Positions 7,883 to 18,056 are shown, numbered from the stretch's first letter. The stretch: 64,000 nucleotides of DNA from Sporolactobacillus mangiferae (GCF_023336505.1 NZ_JAMAST010000010.1:17525-81524), one strand, 5' to 3'. Numbers and translations are program-made. Notes: generated by a model not told the origin, from the sequence alone.

Positions 7883-10031
7883 TGCTATCCTCCCCGCTCT
7901 TATGCCATAGTCCACGTGCTTTTATTGACGGCCGGGCATAGCGTTCATCATTGTCACTCTCTTTTGTGTTAAAAGGGATAACAGCTGATGGCGAACTGGT
8001 ATTTTTCCTGTTTCCTAGGAGAAAGGCCTCATCATCTTGCCGAGATTCACGCTCATCCTTTCGATGTTCGCGAATCGATTTTGTTTTTTGGGACTTACTG
8101 ATCACTTTTGACTGGCCTTGATCAGCCTCTTTTGTTGCTGATTTAATGAGAGCCTCGGCATCTGAAATAAAATCTACTTCTTTTTGAAGCTGCTGGTGTT
8201 CTGACTGACTGCGCTGCAGCTTTTCATATCCCAGTAAATACTGTATCTCGTCCAGTGTTTTACCCTCGTACCGTTTTTGGTGTTCAAGCAAATGACAGGT
8301 TGAAAATGAATATAGATCTTCGTTAATCAAGTAAACAAACGACATATTTCTGGGATCATAGGAAATACTTACTCGCCAGCTCCCTTTTTGTCTGGCCGTT
8401 GGAAACCATGATTCCTTCAAAGCCCGTTCACAGCTGTAGTACATGCCCTTGAATTTAATGCCACGATACGTGACCGTTGCCTGTCCCCGCGGCAATAAAT
8501 GCAACTTCACCGTCTCCTCTGGAAAATAGCGCAGTTTTCCGGAACGATTGCGTATGCCCCAGTTCCATAAATTCAATGGAGTAGGCTGCACATCGTCGCG
8601 AATCATATCTTCATCACGTACATAATCCCTTAAATAGTGCTTTGTGTTGTAATAAATAATCTGCTTGATAATCAGCTGCGTAAACTGCTCAATCGTAAGT
8701 TTTGCGTCTAACCGGTAATCCCGTGCGCCGCGTTCGCGAAAATCCTTATCGATATAACTGGGCAGGAATGGCTTAACTTTCCTCTGAATGGTATCAAACT
8801 GTTTTTCAACGATACCCTTCCAATCTGCTCGATAAGGCGCAGCATTCTCCACCTGAATATTGAAGGCCGCAACTAAATGGTCGGCATTCATTCCTTCTAA
8901 TTCACCGCGGTCTCCAAGCAAGACATCAGGCAAATGCTCAACCGGCCAAAGCTCTTTGGCTATATCAATGCCATGTTCATGACAAAACCGCTGCTTATCT
9001 GTGACGACATTGGCCAGCGCCATCATGGCCCCGCTCCATGACGGACCTTCCAGACCAATATTTAATCCGACAATCATACGGCTGAAAACATCGACGACAA
9101 AATAAATAATGGGTCGTCCAATGATCCAATCTGGATTGTAGCGAGAGATTAAATATACATCACCGACCGTCGCATCAATCTGATAACGAGAGCCGGGACC
9201 AATAGCCTCAGCGGTCGATGATCCTAACACTGATCGAAAGTCTTTCTCATATTTTTTACGTCCCTGCCGCGCAATGGTTGATTCCTGTACGGTATATTCT
9301 TTGTTGTACCAATAACGGAATTGCTTAAGTGAAGGTAATTGATTCTTGTCTTTAACGATTACTTTTTTTATACCATCTTCAAAATAATAGTCTTCAGCAT
9401 AAAATTCTCGAATCATCATCATATATGCTTCAGTCAGCCTGTTTTTTTTGGATGTTAAATAATATTTTTCAATTGATACGCGAAACAGCTTTTTGGTCTC
9501 TTCATCAACATTAATGCCCTGTTCATCATATTTACGGGGCCGTCCCCGTTTCTTCGTACCGCTGACTCTCTCTTTACCCTTTCCACCTGATTTAAAATAC
9601 TCAGGAAGTAAGGCGTCTGGTCTCTTGCCTCTTTGCCAATATTTACGTAAATACTTTCTGACGGTTGGCAGAGATACCTCATAAGTCTCAGAAGCCTTCT
9701 TAACGTACATTGCTCGTTTCTTTTTTTCGAATATATCCGATTCTGCCGCAACCATTTCTTTGATAATATTCCAAGCCTGGTCTCGATACTCAATATTTTT
9801 AGGATTCTGAGCTTGGTTGATGAATGGTACAAAGGGATCTTCTTTAATTTTTGTCAGTTCATCCTGTATAATTTCATCAATGATCTCACGTACGGATCGA
9901 ATAAACGGAAGAGCTTTTCGATCATATATGTCAATCAAATAAGCCATAATATTTTCTTCATCAATCCAGAGCACTCGAAATACTTGATTATTTGCTTCAT
10001 CTTTTAAAAGTTCATTAACGATTAGATTCAT
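7875..10031 (-). CDS. tnsB: Transposase subunit TnsB (DDE recombinase)
   Basis: A 718-residue Mu/IS3-type integrase-fold transposase that binds the transposon ends and cuts and joins the 3' ends. The DDE triad is visible: Asp ~286 in YQIDATVGD, Asp ~374 in LLGDRGEL and Glu ~409 in GIVEKQF. The spacing is close to that of Tn7 TnsB. A helix-turn-helix and basic region (GRPRKYDE) occupies roughly residues 100-170. The start overlaps the tnsA stop as ATGA. The AATAAAG repeats at 10925-10981 are its likely binding sites. Confidence 0.95.
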   Translation of the reverse strand: MNLIVNELLKDEANNQVFRVLWIDEENIMAYLIDIYDRKALPFIRSVREIIDEIIQDELTKIKEDPFVPFINQAQNPKNIEYRDQAWNIIKEMVAAESDIFEKKKRAMYVKKASETYEVSLPTVRKYLRKYWQRGKRPDALLPEYFKSGGKGKERVSGTKKRGRPRKYDEQGINVDEETKKLFRVSIEKYYLTSKKNRLTEAYMMMIREFYAEDYYFEDGIKKVIVKDKNQLPSLKQFRYWYNKEYTVQESTIARQGRKKYEKDFRSVLGSSTAEAIGPGSRYQIDATVGDVYLISRYNPDWIIGRPIIYFVVDVFSRMIVGLNIGLEGPSWSGAMMALANVVTDKQRFCHEHGIDIAKELWPVEHLPDVLLGDRGELEGMNADHLVAAFNIQVENAAPYRADWKGIVEKQFDTIQRKVKPFLPSYIDKDFRERGARDYRLDAKLTIEQFTQLIIKQIIYYNTKHYLRDYVRDEDMIRDDVQPTPLNLWNWGIRNRSGKLRYFPEETVKLHLLPRGQATVTYRGIKFKGMYYSCERALKESWFPTARQKGSWRVSISYDPRNMSFVYLINEDLYSFSTCHLLEHQKRYEGKTLDEIQYLLGYEKLQRSQSEHQQLQKEVDFISDAEALIKSATKEADQGQSKVISKSQKTKSIREHRKDERESRQDDEAFLLGNRKNTSSPSAVIPFNTKESDNDERYARPSIKARGLWHKSGEDSNE

Positions 10032-10849
10032 TTCACCGCCCGCTTCTCATTGGAATTTGGGTTGATAATAATCAAGTCCGCAGGCAGTTGCGACAGGCTG
10101 AATTTCTTTTTTACATCAAAGATTATACTTTTCCGTGCGAGTAAATATTTGAAAAGTGATAAGGCGGTGCCATCTTCAAGACTGTACGATTTGTCAAAGT
10201 CACGAAGTGATAAAAGAATGGAATCCTTACTTTTTTGAAGAAAAATGCTTAATTCTGAGACAAGATCACGTTCTGATGAGGCAGATAACTGATATGAAGA
10301 ATGCATCCAGCCGATATTTTCAACAGCCTCTTTTAAGATATCCTTTTCAGTGACGATTCCCCAATCCACTTGTCTTTTTTGCCAATACGCACGTTCAATT
10401 TCAAATTTATCTCTTATTCTGGGATCTTCTAATTTTTCGCTCGGCTTTATAGTCCTAGCAATATAGGTAATTTTTTCATTCTTTCTGATCGTAATAATAA
10501 AATCAGTTGTCATAACGATTGGCGTCTGAGTACTCGGATCAATGGGGTGTGAAATTTGTTTGCTGGCGGCGATGTTTACTGTAATTTCTCGATTGAGAGG
10601 GTATTGTTCACGAATATCAATCACATTATCTGCCCACTCAAGAAGGTAAAAATAACTTTGCTCTAAATCAGACAGTAAATGGTGGATTCTAGATGTCTTC
10701 CATCCCTTGATTCGGTGGACTCGGCCAGAAGATGGAACATTCTGGATCGTCAGCCATGGCTTATAATTACTGAGTTCTCCGCTTCCGCGGCCTTCCTCAT
10801 AATAACGGGCAATTTTATCCTCAGTCCATGAATTTTTATGTTTAGCCAT
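10028..10849 (-). CDS. tnsA: Transposase endonuclease subunit TnsA
   Basis: TnsA cuts the 5' strands at the transposon ends and allows cut-and-paste movement with TnsB. I chose the ATG at 10849 because AGAGGTGAG lies just upstream. With that start the restriction-fold catalytic residues fall at Glu63 (DLEQSY), Asp116 (TTDFII) and Lys135 (RTIKPSE), which closely parallels Tn7 TnsA Glu63/Asp114/Lys132. A helical C-terminal domain follows and would contact TnsC. It is the first gene of the tns operon, next to the right end. Confidence 0.94.
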   Translation of the reverse strand: MAKHKNSWTEDKIARYYEEGRGSGELSNYKPWLTIQNVPSSGRVHRIKGWKTSRIHHLLSDLEQSYFYLLEWADNVIDIREQYPLNREITVNIAASKQISHPIDPSTQTPIVMTTDFIITIRKNEKITYIARTIKPSEKLEDPRIRDKFEIERAYWQKRQVDWGIVTEKDILKEAVENIGWMHSSYQLSASSERDLVSELSIFLQKSKDSILLSLRDFDKSYSLEDGTALSLFKYLLARKSIIFDVKKKFSLSQLPADLIIINPNSNEKRAVK

Positions 10850-10880
10850 CCTCTCACCTCTGATAAATGGCAATAATAAA

Positions 10881-10917
10881 CACGCCACAAGTTACATTAA
10901 GTATACTTTATGGCGTG
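10881..10917 (-). promoter_or_regulatory. Palindromic operator-like site upstream of tnsA
   Basis: CACGCCA (10881-10887) and TGGCGTG (10911-10917) are exact inverted repeats. A second perfect palindrome, AAGTATACTT, sits between them at 10899-10908. The position between the TnsB sites and the tnsA start suggests autoregulation of the tns promoter. This is inferred from layout only. Confidence 0.45.
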
Positions 10918-10924
10918 ATATTTA

Positions 10925-10992
10925 GAAACAACTTTATTGTCAGAGAAAAGACTTTATTGTAACTGAAACAACTTTATTAGACGAGTACAACA
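10925..10992 (-). repeat. Transposon right end: three TnsB-like sites and terminal TGT
   Basis: On the minus strand, read inward, the end starts TGTTGTACTCG at 10992. Three sites follow with core AATAAAGTTGTTTC or AATAAAGTCTTTTC, at about 10964-10980, 10945-10962 and 10925-10942. Tn7 TnsB sites also contain ACAATAAAGTC. The end lies 23 bp from the last base of the glmS stop, matching the Tn7 insertion distance. The adjacent 5 bp (10993-10997, TGAAG) would be one copy of the target duplication. Confidence 0.85.
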
Positions 10993-11014
10993 TGAAGATG
11001 TGTCACTTTGGTGC

Positions 11015-12820
11015 TTATTCCACTGTAACCGATTTTGCCAGGTTACGTGGTTTATCAACGTCGCATTCGTTTTGCAGGGCCGCATAGTAGGCGATCAGCT
11101 GCAACGGCACGGCGCAAACAAGTGGCGCGAGGGCTGGATGCACGTTCGGAAGCACGATGCGGTCGTCCGCGTGGTTCGTGACTCCGTCCATGCTGATGAT
11201 GCATGTGTGGGCGCCGCGTGCGGCAACCTCTTCAACATTGCTTCGAATATTGTTGTTGACTTTTTGCTGAGTGGCAAAGGCAAAGACCGGTGTGCCGTCT
11301 TCGATCAAGGCGATCGTACCGTGCTTGAGCTCGCCGCCGGCGAAGCCTTCTGCCTGAATGTAGGAAACTTCCTTCAGCTTCAGGGCAGCTTCCATGCAGA
11401 CGTAGTAGTCGAGCGCACGGCCAATGTAGAAAGCGTTGCGCGTAATTGACAGATATTCGCGTGCAACTTCTTTCAGCAGCGCTTTTTCGTCGATCATCTG
11501 CTCCATGCCCTGAGCGGCAATGCTCAGCTCATGAAGAAGGTTGAAGCTTGGCTTCACGCCCTTCTTTTGCGCAGCGGCAACCGCCATGAAGGAAAAGACG
11601 GCAATCATTGCCGTGTATGCTTTTGTCGAGGCAACGGCGATTTCCGGACCGGCGAACAGCAGCATTCTGTAATCAGCTTCGCGATAGAGCGTTGATCCTT
11701 CGACATTTGTCATCGTTAATGTCGGATAGCCGAGCTTTTTCACCTTGACAAGCACTGCACGGCTGTCGGCCGTTTCGCCGCTCTGCGAAATAAAGATAAA
11801 CAGCGGTTTCTGAGACAGCAGCGGCATATTATATGAGAATTCACTCGAAATATGCACCTCAGTCGGAATACCGGCTATCGTCTCGAGCAGATGTCTGCCG
11901 ACGAGTCCGGCGTGATAGCTTGTGCCGCAGGCGATGATGTAGATACGGTCTGCGTCGTTGATCGCGCGGGTAATCGCCGGATCAAGCGTCACGGTGCCGT
12001 CACTGCCACCGTACTCCTGAAGCAGGCGGCGCATCACTGCCGGCTGTTCGTCGATTTCCTTCAGCATATAATGCGGATAAGCCCCTTTTTCCGTGTCATG
12101 GGCATCGAAGGAAACGGTATACGGCTGGCGTATCTTGGTGCTGCCGTCAAGATCCATGATTGTGTAGCTGTCCTTCTTCAGCACAACGACTTCCTCATCC
12201 ATCAGCTCAACATAACGCTTCGTCTGCTGAATCATCGCGGTTGCGTCACTGGCAACCACATTGAACCCGTTGCCGATCCCGATCAGAAGAGGGCTTTTGT
12301 TCTTCGCAACATAGAGCGTATCCTTGTCTTCGGTATCCAGCAGTGCGATCGCATAGGATCCGTCGAGCAGCTGCAAAGTTTTCCGCAAGGCAGCTTCCGT
12401 GCTCAATCCTTCATTCGCAAACGTTTCAATCAGCTGCACAACGACTTCCGTATCGGTTTCACTTTTCAAAATGACATCGGCCAGATAGTCTGCCTTGAGC
12501 TGGTTGTAATTTTCAATGACACCGTTGTGAACTAAGGTAAAGCGGCCGGATGCGCTTTGATGCGGATGCGCATTGCGCTGGTTCGGTTCGCCGTGTGTTG
12601 CCCAGCGCGTATGACCGATGCCGAGTGTCGCATGGACAGCCGGATCAACAGTCTTTTTCAGCACAGCAATACGGCCTTTTTCCTTGAATACATGGATGCC
12701 ATCTGCGTTGAGCAGCGCAATACCTGCTGAATCATAACCGCGATATTCGAGATTGGTGAGCCCTTTAAGCAAAATGTCACGTGCATCTTCGTTGCCAATA
12801 TAGCCTACAATACCACACAT
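11015..12820 (-). CDS. glmS: Glutamine--fructose-6-phosphate aminotransferase (isomerizing)
   Basis: It converts fructose-6-phosphate and glutamine to glucosamine-6-phosphate, the first step to UDP-GlcNAc. The 601 residues begin MCGIVGYIG, so Cys2 becomes the N-terminal nucleophile of the glutaminase domain. Two SIS sugar-isomerase domains follow, with CGTSYHAG and SQSGETADS. The C-terminus ends [13 protein letters not shown], the highly conserved stretch whose codons are read by TnsD, and the Tn7-like element sits just beyond it. The leader contains a glmS ribozyme. Confidence 0.98.
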   Translation of the reverse strand: MCGIVGYIGNEDARDILLKGLTNLEYRGYDSAGIALLNADGIHVFKEKGRIAVLKKTVDPAVHATLGIGHTRWATHGEPNQRNAHPHQSASGRFTLVHNGVIENYNQLKADYLADVILKSETDTEVVVQLIETFANEGLSTEAALRKTLQLLDGSYAIALLDTEDKDTLYVAKNKSPLLIGIGNGFNVVASDATAMIQQTKRYVELMDEEVVVLKKDSYTIMDLDGSTKIRQPYTVSFDAHDTEKGAYPHYMLKEIDEQPAVMRRLLQEYGGSDGTVTLDPAITRAINDADRIYIIACGTSYHAGLVGRHLLETIAGIPTEVHISSEFSYNMPLLSQKPLFIFISQSGETADSRAVLVKVKKLGYPTLTMTNVEGSTLYREADYRMLLFAGPEIAVASTKAYTAMIAVFSFMAVAAAQKKGVKPSFNLLHELSIAAQGMEQMIDEKALLKEVAREYLSITRNAFYIGRALDYYVCMEAALKLKEVSYIQAEGFAGGELKHGTIALIEDGTPVFAFATQQKVNNNIRSNVEEVAARGAHTCIISMDGVTNHADDRIVLPNVHPALAPLVCAVPLQLIAYYAALQNECDVDKPRNLAKSVTVE

Positions 12821-12917
12821 AGGATGATGTCCTCCTTGTGAGGCAGGAAAGCCTGGTGTCAGATGTCATCACAGTCATCGAACGGGGCAATCTTGCCCCA
12901 CTTGTTTTTTGTCGTCT

Positions 12918-13082
12918 CTATGCTTGCCGCACGGGTTCTGTCAAGAGAGTTGCCTCCCTGTTTTGTGCGCGTGCTGACGGGTGCAAGCATCCCGAGAGGC
13001 ATCCGCCGAATCTTTCGATAAACCTCTTCCTCGTCAACTATTCCGGTTCGCTTCGTCCGCAGGAATAGTCCAGGCGCTTTAT
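12918..13082 (-). ncRNA. glmS ribozyme (glucosamine-6-phosphate riboswitch)
   Basis: The core elements are present in order on the minus strand. A|GCGCC at the cleavage point lies between 13078 and 13077. Next come the segments GTTGACGAGGA and GGTTTATCGA, then TTCGGCGGATGCCTC. A P3-type stem pairs ATGCTTGC with GCAAGCAT (the latter ending near 12920). The P4-like stem CAGGGAG..CTCTCTTG also matches. The RNA self-cleaves when glucosamine-6-phosphate is high, lowering glmS expression. A further GGGGCAA/TTGCCCC hairpin (12884-12900) separates it from the glmS ribosome site. Confidence 0.95.
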
Positions 13083-13125
13083 ATTCAGTTTGAGCGGCCC
13101 TCACTTTCCTTCTTGAGTCAATCAC

Positions 13126-13154
13126 ATACTACTTTAATCTCCGGTACGCGTCAA
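13126..13154 (-). promoter_or_regulatory. SigA-type promoter of the glmS leader
   Basis: On the minus strand TTGACG (13154-13149) is followed after 17 bp by TAGTAT (13131-13126). Transcription would start near 13120, about 40 nt before the ribozyme cleavage site. This placement supports a separate promoter for glmS behind glmM. Confidence 0.7.
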
Positions 13155-13355
13155 TCCTCTTTTTAGTTTCTCATGCTTACTCCATATATTTATTCGGAAA
13201 TGCTATGTCCGGTTACTCTAAAACGTTTTTTCGCTGTCCTTTTTCCATATGTGAAAAGTACTGATTCATTCAAGGGAAAAAAGCGAATGAAATGGGTGGC
13301 AACCGGTGCATGTGAGCTTTTCTCCTGCCCTGGCACAAGCCCACCTGCTCGAAAC

Positions 13356-14711
13356 TTATTGAATAACCCCGCCGACTGCTTCGACAACCTTCTGAGCGAT
13401 GCGGTCAACATACGCATTGCACGCTTCTTCCGTAGGTGCCTCAGCCATCACGCGGATCAGCGATTCCGTGCCGGACGGACGGACGAGTACCCGGCCGTCG
13501 CCCGCCATGTCCGCCTCGACTTCTTTGATTGCCTGCGCAACTTCGGCATTCTCGGCCACATGAAACTTATCCGTTACCCGGATATTAACCAGCTTTTGAG
13601 GATACGTCTTGATTTCCGCTGCAAGCTCCGACAGCTTCTTGCCGGTTGCCTTTATGATGCTGACCAGCTGCAAAGCGGTCAGCATCCCATCGCCGGTCGT
13701 TGAATGATCCAGGAAGATAATATGACCGGACTGTTCGCCGCCAAGCGTGTAACCGCCGGCACGCATCTCCTCCATGACATAACGGTCGCCGACTTTCGTC
13801 TGCTTCGTTTCAATCTGTTCCGCCTGAAGCGCTTTGTAAAGGCCAAGGTTGCTCATGACCGTCGTCACCAGCGTATCTTTTGCCAGCATCCCTTTGGACT
13901 TCAAATAGGTTGCACATATATACATGATTTTGTCACCGTCGACAATGTTGCCTTGCTCATCGACTGCGATCAGGCGATCACCATCGCCGTCAAAGGCAAG
14001 ACCACAGTCCGCTTCTTTTTCAACCACAAGCGTTGAAAGGGCCTGCGGGTGTGTTGAACCAACGCCTTCATTAATATTTTTCCCGTTTGGAGAGGTGCCA
14101 ATGGTCACAATATCTGCTTCAAGATCGGCAAAAAGATGCGGAGCGAGTGCGCTTGTCGATCCGTTTGCACAATCCAGTGCGAGTTTGAGCGAAGAAAAAT
14201 CATCTTCCTGAATGGTTTGTTTCAGGAACTGAAGATATTTCTGACCGCCTTCGAAGTAATCGCTGGAAGTTCCGAGATCGCCGCCGATCGGCCTTGGAAG
14301 ATCATCCTTCTCCTTGGCAAGCAATGCTTCAATCGTTTCTTCGACCTCATCGCTCAGTTTAAATCCGTCACTGCCAAAAAATTTAATTCCATTGTCTGCA
14401 ACCGGATTGTGAGACGCCGAGATCATGATCCCCGCGCTGGCGTCCATCGCTTTCGTTAAATAGGCAACCCCTGGCGTTGAAATGACACCAAGGCGCATGA
14501 CTTCGACACCAATTGACAGCAGCCCGGAAATCAGCGCACCTTCCAGCATGTATCCGGAGATCCGGGTATCCCGCCCGACCAGAACCTTTGGATGTTCGGT
14601 TGTCTTCGTCAATGCATATCCGCCCGCACGTCCTAATTTAAAAGCCAGCTCAGGTGTCAGGCCGAGATTCGCAACGCCTCGGACTCCATCCGTTCCAAAG
14701 TACTTTGTCAT
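13356..14711 (-). CDS. glmM: Phosphoglucosamine mutase
   Basis: It interconverts glucosamine-6-phosphate and glucosamine-1-phosphate for UDP-GlcNAc synthesis. The 451-residue length is typical. Visible motifs are the opening [13 protein letters not shown], the phosphoserine loop ISASHNP near residue 100, the Mg-binding loop FDGDGDR near residue 240, the sugar loop GGEQSGH and the C-terminal phosphate-binding [17 protein letters not shown] precedes the ATG. It lies 113 bp downstream of cdaR. In B. subtilis and relatives GlmM binds and restrains CdaA, which fits the gene order here. Confidence 0.98.
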   Translation of the reverse strand: MTKYFGTDGVRGVANLGLTPELAFKLGRAGGYALTKTTEHPKVLVGRDTRISGYMLEGALISGLLSIGVEVMRLGVISTPGVAYLTKAMDASAGIMISASHNPVADNGIKFFGSDGFKLSDEVEETIEALLAKEKDDLPRPIGGDLGTSSDYFEGGQKYLQFLKQTIQEDDFSSLKLALDCANGSTSALAPHLFADLEADIVTIGTSPNGKNINEGVGSTHPQALSTLVVEKEADCGLAFDGDGDRLIAVDEQGNIVDGDKIMYICATYLKSKGMLAKDTLVTTVMSNLGLYKALQAEQIETKQTKVGDRYVMEEMRAGGYTLGGEQSGHIIFLDHSTTGDGMLTALQLVSIIKATGKKLSELAAEIKTYPQKLVNIRVTDKFHVAENAEVAQAIKEVEADMAGDGRVLVRPSGTESLIRVMAEAPTEEACNAYVDRIAQKVVEAVGGVIQ

Positions 14712-14824
14712 TGTTTCGATCGCTCCTATCTTTCCTCGTCCAAATTCCGCCGCTTTATTTTAAACTCCGTTCTTTTTTCTGTCAAAGGATGTTATGCCCC
14801 CGCTGAAAGTAATAAACCTTTCCG

Positions 14825-16111
14825 TCAGCTGATTGTGATGCTGATTTTGGACAGATCCGCTTTCGCCGTGAGCCCATCCGGAGCATCGACCGCGACCGCA
14901 ACCTGGTGTTTGCCCGCGTCCAGACCGCTTAAATCCACTTCGGCCTGCACATCGCTTTTTGACAGTTGATCGATATCACGAGACGGACCGGTAACCGAAA
15001 CACTGACATGATCTTCTTTGTCAAAATCCGCATTCAATCCGTCCTTCAATCCGGTAATCTTTATTGGTATATTCGTTAGCTCTTTCGTCTGTTCGTCCGT
15101 ACCGGAGCCGGAACCTGAATCGCTGCTTTCACTGCTGCTTGCAGCCGTCTCTTTTGCGATGTGGACGGTCACTTCTATTTTTTCCGGATTGACCTTGCTT
15201 ACGCCTGCCGGCACCGGTACCGAGACGGAAAAACGCTTATCCTTTTTTAATCCATCCACAGAGACAGAAAGCGGCTCAAGCGCTGTAATCTGATCAAGTG
15301 CGGCGCTGTCCGATGCAGATACCGTCACGGTTTCCGCAGACAGATCAACGGAGCTGACACTGTATCCTTCTGCCGGTGTTCCTGTGGTCACCGCTTTGAT
15401 ACTCAATTGCTTTGCTAATTTATTGATGGGCACACGAACATGTGCAGACGACGGGCTAATCTTTACATTCACCTGATCACCATCATTATTATATGCATGA
15501 AGGCTGACTTTTTTATTTACAGTGGCATTCGCGTCTTTAACATCGATCACGCCTTTGACAAAAGCAATTGAATCCACCGTATCTTCCCCTCCGGTGACGG
15601 TAACGGTTTTTGTATCCATTACCGGGTCGCCGACTGAATAACCATCTGCCAGATTGTCTTTATTCAAAACGTCAATAGCCACCGGAAGTTCCTTGCTCGT
15701 TTTCTTTTGGATCGTGACGCGTACGGTCTTGGGACTCGGCTGGACATTAAGTCCTGACGGAAAGCCCCGTGTCTGCACGCGGGCATCATATGTCCCCGGC
15801 TTCATATTTGTTAAATCGATGAAGGCGCTTTTTGTGCTTGGCAGTTTGGCCTTCAGAATGGATTCATTGGAACCGCTCAGCCGCACATTAACGGTCTGCG
15901 GTGCTCCGCTCACTACATATTTATTCTCATCATATTTCACGGCCAGATTTTCCGTCACAACGGTGGACTGCTGTTCCGGATGAACGGCAATGCTCGATGG
16001 CGTGCTCGTCGGCGACGTGCCTTCACCTGCTGAGACAATCGCATACAGCATAAGTGCCATGACAAAGGATACAATTTTGACAAACCAATTGTTATTCAAA
16101 AGTTTATCCAT
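14825..16111 (-). CDS. cdaR: CdaA regulator CdaR (YbbR-domain protein)
   Basis: A membrane-anchored extracytoplasmic protein that modulates the c-di-AMP cyclase CdaA. I chose the ATG at 16111 (MDKLLNNNWFVKIVSF); the longer frame to 16267 only translates the cdaA 3' end out of frame. The N-terminal transmembrane helix spans about residues 8-25. Four YbbR-type beta repeats follow, separated by a Ser/Gly-rich linker (SSSESSDSGSGSG) before the last repeat. It overlaps cdaA by 8 nt. At 428 residues it is a little shorter than the B. subtilis protein. Confidence 0.93.
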   Translation of the reverse strand: MDKLLNNNWFVKIVSFVMALMLYAIVSAGEGTSPTSTPSSIAVHPEQQSTVVTENLAVKYDENKYVVSGAPQTVNVRLSGSNESILKAKLPSTKSAFIDLTNMKPGTYDARVQTRGFPSGLNVQPSPKTVRVTIQKKTSKELPVAIDVLNKDNLADGYSVGDPVMDTKTVTVTGGEDTVDSIAFVKGVIDVKDANATVNKKVSLHAYNNDGDQVNVKISPSSAHVRVPINKLAKQLSIKAVTTGTPAEGYSVSSVDLSAETVTVSASDSAALDQITALEPLSVSVDGLKKDKRFSVSVPVPAGVSKVNPEKIEVTVHIAKETAASSSESSDSGSGSGTDEQTKELTNIPIKITGLKDGLNADFDKEDHVSVSVTGPSRDIDQLSKSDVQAEVDLSGLDAGKHQVAVAVDAPDGLTAKADLSKISITIS

Positions 16112-16922
16112 TGTGCTTTCCTCTCCAATTCCAGTGTACGGTCGGCTGATTTTCTGATTCATCCAGCTCACGCTGGAGCATTTCACGCAGCCGCTCCTCA
16201 CTGATGTCGCGGAACATCTCGCCGTTTTTTGTAACCGTGATGCCTCCGGTTTCTTCTGAAACCACAACCGTTAATGAATCGGTGACTTCACTGACCCCCA
16301 TCGCCGCGCGATGCCTTGTCCCAAGTTCTTTCGAGATAAAAGGACTTTCCGACAGTGGCAGGTAGCAGGCCGCAGCAACAACCTCATTGCCGCGAATGAT
16401 GACCGCACCGTCGTGAAGCGGTGTATTGGGAATAAATATGTTAATCAGCAATTGCGAAGTCAGATTGCCGTTCAGCTGAATACCGGTTTCAATATAGTCG
16501 TTGAGCCCAGTCTTGCGTTCAATGGACATGAGCGCGCCGATCCGCCGCTTAGCCATGTACGAAGTCGCATTGACAATGGCATCCGCTATCTGTTTGTGTT
16601 CTTCTTCAACCAGCGTGCCTTTTATAAACAGGCGCCCGCGCCCAAGCTGTTCGAGAACACGGCGCAGTTCCGGCTGAAAAATAACGATAATCGCGAACAG
16701 TCCATAAGTAATCGCATTGTTCAGGATCCATTCCAACGTACGAAGTTGAAACAGGCTGCTCAAAAACCAGACTGCGATAATGACTAAAATACCTTTCGCA
16801 AGCTGAACTGCCTTTGTGCCTCGAATGATCATGATCACTTTGTAGATCACGTACGTGACAATCAAAATGTCTACGATATCGGCCAAATAGTTTAAAATAT
16901 TGAAATGAGTCCACAAAGACAT
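16104..16922 (-). CDS. cdaA: Diadenylate cyclase CdaA (c-di-AMP synthase)
   Basis: It makes c-di-AMP from two ATP at the membrane. I chose the ATG at 16922 (MSLWTHFNILNY), 9 nt after GGAGG. Three N-terminal membrane helices cover about residues 10-90. The DAC domain follows with FQPELRRVLEQLGRGR, the catalytic LHDGAVIIRG loop and the ATP-binding GTRHRAAMGVSE loop. The 272-residue length is standard. It is first in the cdaA-cdaR-glmM chain and overlaps cdaR. Confidence 0.96.
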   Translation of the reverse strand: MSLWTHFNILNYLADIVDILIVTYVIYKVIMIIRGTKAVQLAKGILVIIAVWFLSSLFQLRTLEWILNNAITYGLFAIIVIFQPELRRVLEQLGRGRLFIKGTLVEEEHKQIADAIVNATSYMAKRRIGALMSIERKTGLNDYIETGIQLNGNLTSQLLINIFIPNTPLHDGAVIIRGNEVVAAACYLPLSESPFISKELGTRHRAAMGVSEVTDSLTVVVSEETGGITVTKNGEMFRDISEERLREMLQRELDESENQPTVHWNWRGKHNG

Positions 16923-17072
16923 GACTTTCATCCTCCGCATCAACTGTTGTTCTCACGGTGCCGACATACTTAGTGTTGCTGTATCTGCCCTGTCTAAACC
17001 TGTTTGATAAATATTTGTTTCCGCAATACTTTTATCTTTATGAATGGACGCTCCAAAAATGAACAAGCCGTC

Positions 17073-17456
17073 TTAAGTCTGATCGCCTGACATTTTTACC
17101 AGCGCGTAGCCGCTTTTCTCTTTCCATTGTCTTCTCGTGCCGATCATAACCAGTGACATCGGTACCGCGCAAAGCGCGACAGTTGTCAGCACCGGGTGCC
17201 TGCTGCCCCATCTGCGGATCGCATGCCGTTTATCCGGCGGCAGTTGATCAAGCACATTCTTCGTGAAGGAGGCAGGCAGATGGGGGTGTGTAAGGCGCCG
17301 CAGCAGTTCAGTCGCTGTTTTCAATTCATTGAAATGAACGCGGCATTCATCACATACAGCCAAATGCGCAAAAAGTGCCTCCTCTTCCTGCTTCGTCGCC
17401 TCCTGATCCAGAACTTTGTTCATTAACGACATATATTGCTCACTCTCGCAACTCAC
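17073..17456 (-). CDS. rsiW: Anti-sigma-W factor RsiW
   Basis: A 127-residue membrane anti-sigma factor. The N-terminal zinc anti-sigma motif is clear: HLAVCDEC, i.e. H-x3-C-x2-C. A single membrane segment (VLTTVALCAVPMSLVMIG) lies near residues 90-107. The start is a GTG overlapping the sigW stop (GTGTGA), so the two are translationally coupled. It holds SigW inactive until envelope stress triggers its proteolysis. The extracytoplasmic part is very short (~20 residues), shorter than in B. subtilis RsiW. Confidence 0.93.
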   Translation of the reverse strand: MSCESEQYMSLMNKVLDQEATKQEEEALFAHLAVCDECRVHFNELKTATELLRRLTHPHLPASFTKNVLDQLPPDKRHAIRRWGSRHPVLTTVALCAVPMSLVMIGTRRQWKEKSGYALVKMSGDQT

Positions 17457-18028
17457 ACCGTTTTACCTCCTTCAATCATGTTTTTTCTCAGCATTTCCCG
17501 GCCGCGGTGAATACGCGTCTTAACCGTTCCGACCGGAATGTCCATAATTTCACTGATTTCCTTCAAGCTCAGATCCTCAATATATTTCAGAATGATCGCC
17601 AGACGATACTTCTCCGGCAGTTTCTTAATTTCCATCTGCACCATTTCTTCCGTTTCTTTGCGCACGATGCGATCATCAGGCTTCTCGCCCTCATCAGGGA
17701 GAATAGTGTTCAGCGACAGGCCTTCAGTTCCCGGAACAACCGCATCAAGTGACACATTATTTTTTCTGCGACGCAGAAAATCGATCGACAGGTTGGTCGC
17801 GATGCGAAAAAGCCATGTAGAAAACTTTCGCTCGTGATCGTACTGATCAATATGTTTATAGGCGCGTATAAACGCTTCCTGTGACAAGTCCTCGGCTTCC
17901 TGAGTATTGCCGACCATGCGAAGGCATATGCCGAACACACTGTTTTTATATTGCTCCACTAGTTCAGCAAAAGCCTGCTGATCGCCCTTCCGCACTTTTT
18001 TGATCAGCCGCTTCTCTTTTAAGTCCAT
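17453..18028 (-). CDS. sigW: ECF sigma factor SigW
   Basis: A 191-residue extracytoplasmic-function sigma factor for envelope stress and antimicrobial resistance genes. Sigma region 2 contains EDLSQEAFIRAYKHIDQY and KFSTWLFRIATNLSIDFLRRR. Region 4 contains LSLKEISEIMDIPVGTVKTRIHRGR. The start has AGAGAGG upstream. It is followed by its anti-sigma factor and preceded by a matching SigW promoter, so it should be autoregulated. Confidence 0.96.
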   Translation of the reverse strand: MDLKEKRLIKKVRKGDQQAFAELVEQYKNSVFGICLRMVGNTQEAEDLSQEAFIRAYKHIDQYDHERKFSTWLFRIATNLSIDFLRRRKNNVSLDAVVPGTEGLSLNTILPDEGEKPDDRIVRKETEEMVQMEIKKLPEKYRLAIILKYIEDLSLKEISEIMDIPVGTVKTRIHRGREMLRKNMIEGGKTV

Positions 18029-18056
18029 ATTAACCTCTCTTTAACGCATTTTTTAA

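Larger units (their letters stand above)
1..10992. mobile_element. Tn7-like transposon, right-hand part (left end outside the window)
   Basis: A complete tnsA-tnsB-tnsC-tnsD(TniQ)-tnsE set is read on the minus strand, with tnsA nearest the end that abuts glmS. The right end carries three AATAAAG-type TnsB-like sites and a terminal TGT. It lies about 23 bp downstream of the glmS stop codon, the site chosen by TnsD in Tn7. I found no matching AATAAAG-bearing left end in positions 1-2800, so the element probably continues beyond position 1. The two SHOCT genes at the left edge would then be cargo. The right boundary is well supported; the left extent is inferred. Confidence 0.8.

Noticed and set aside
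13172..13355. Terminator behind glmM
   Set aside because: Only a weak TTCATTC/GAATGAA pairing is present; the arms are short and far from a T run, so it cannot be called.
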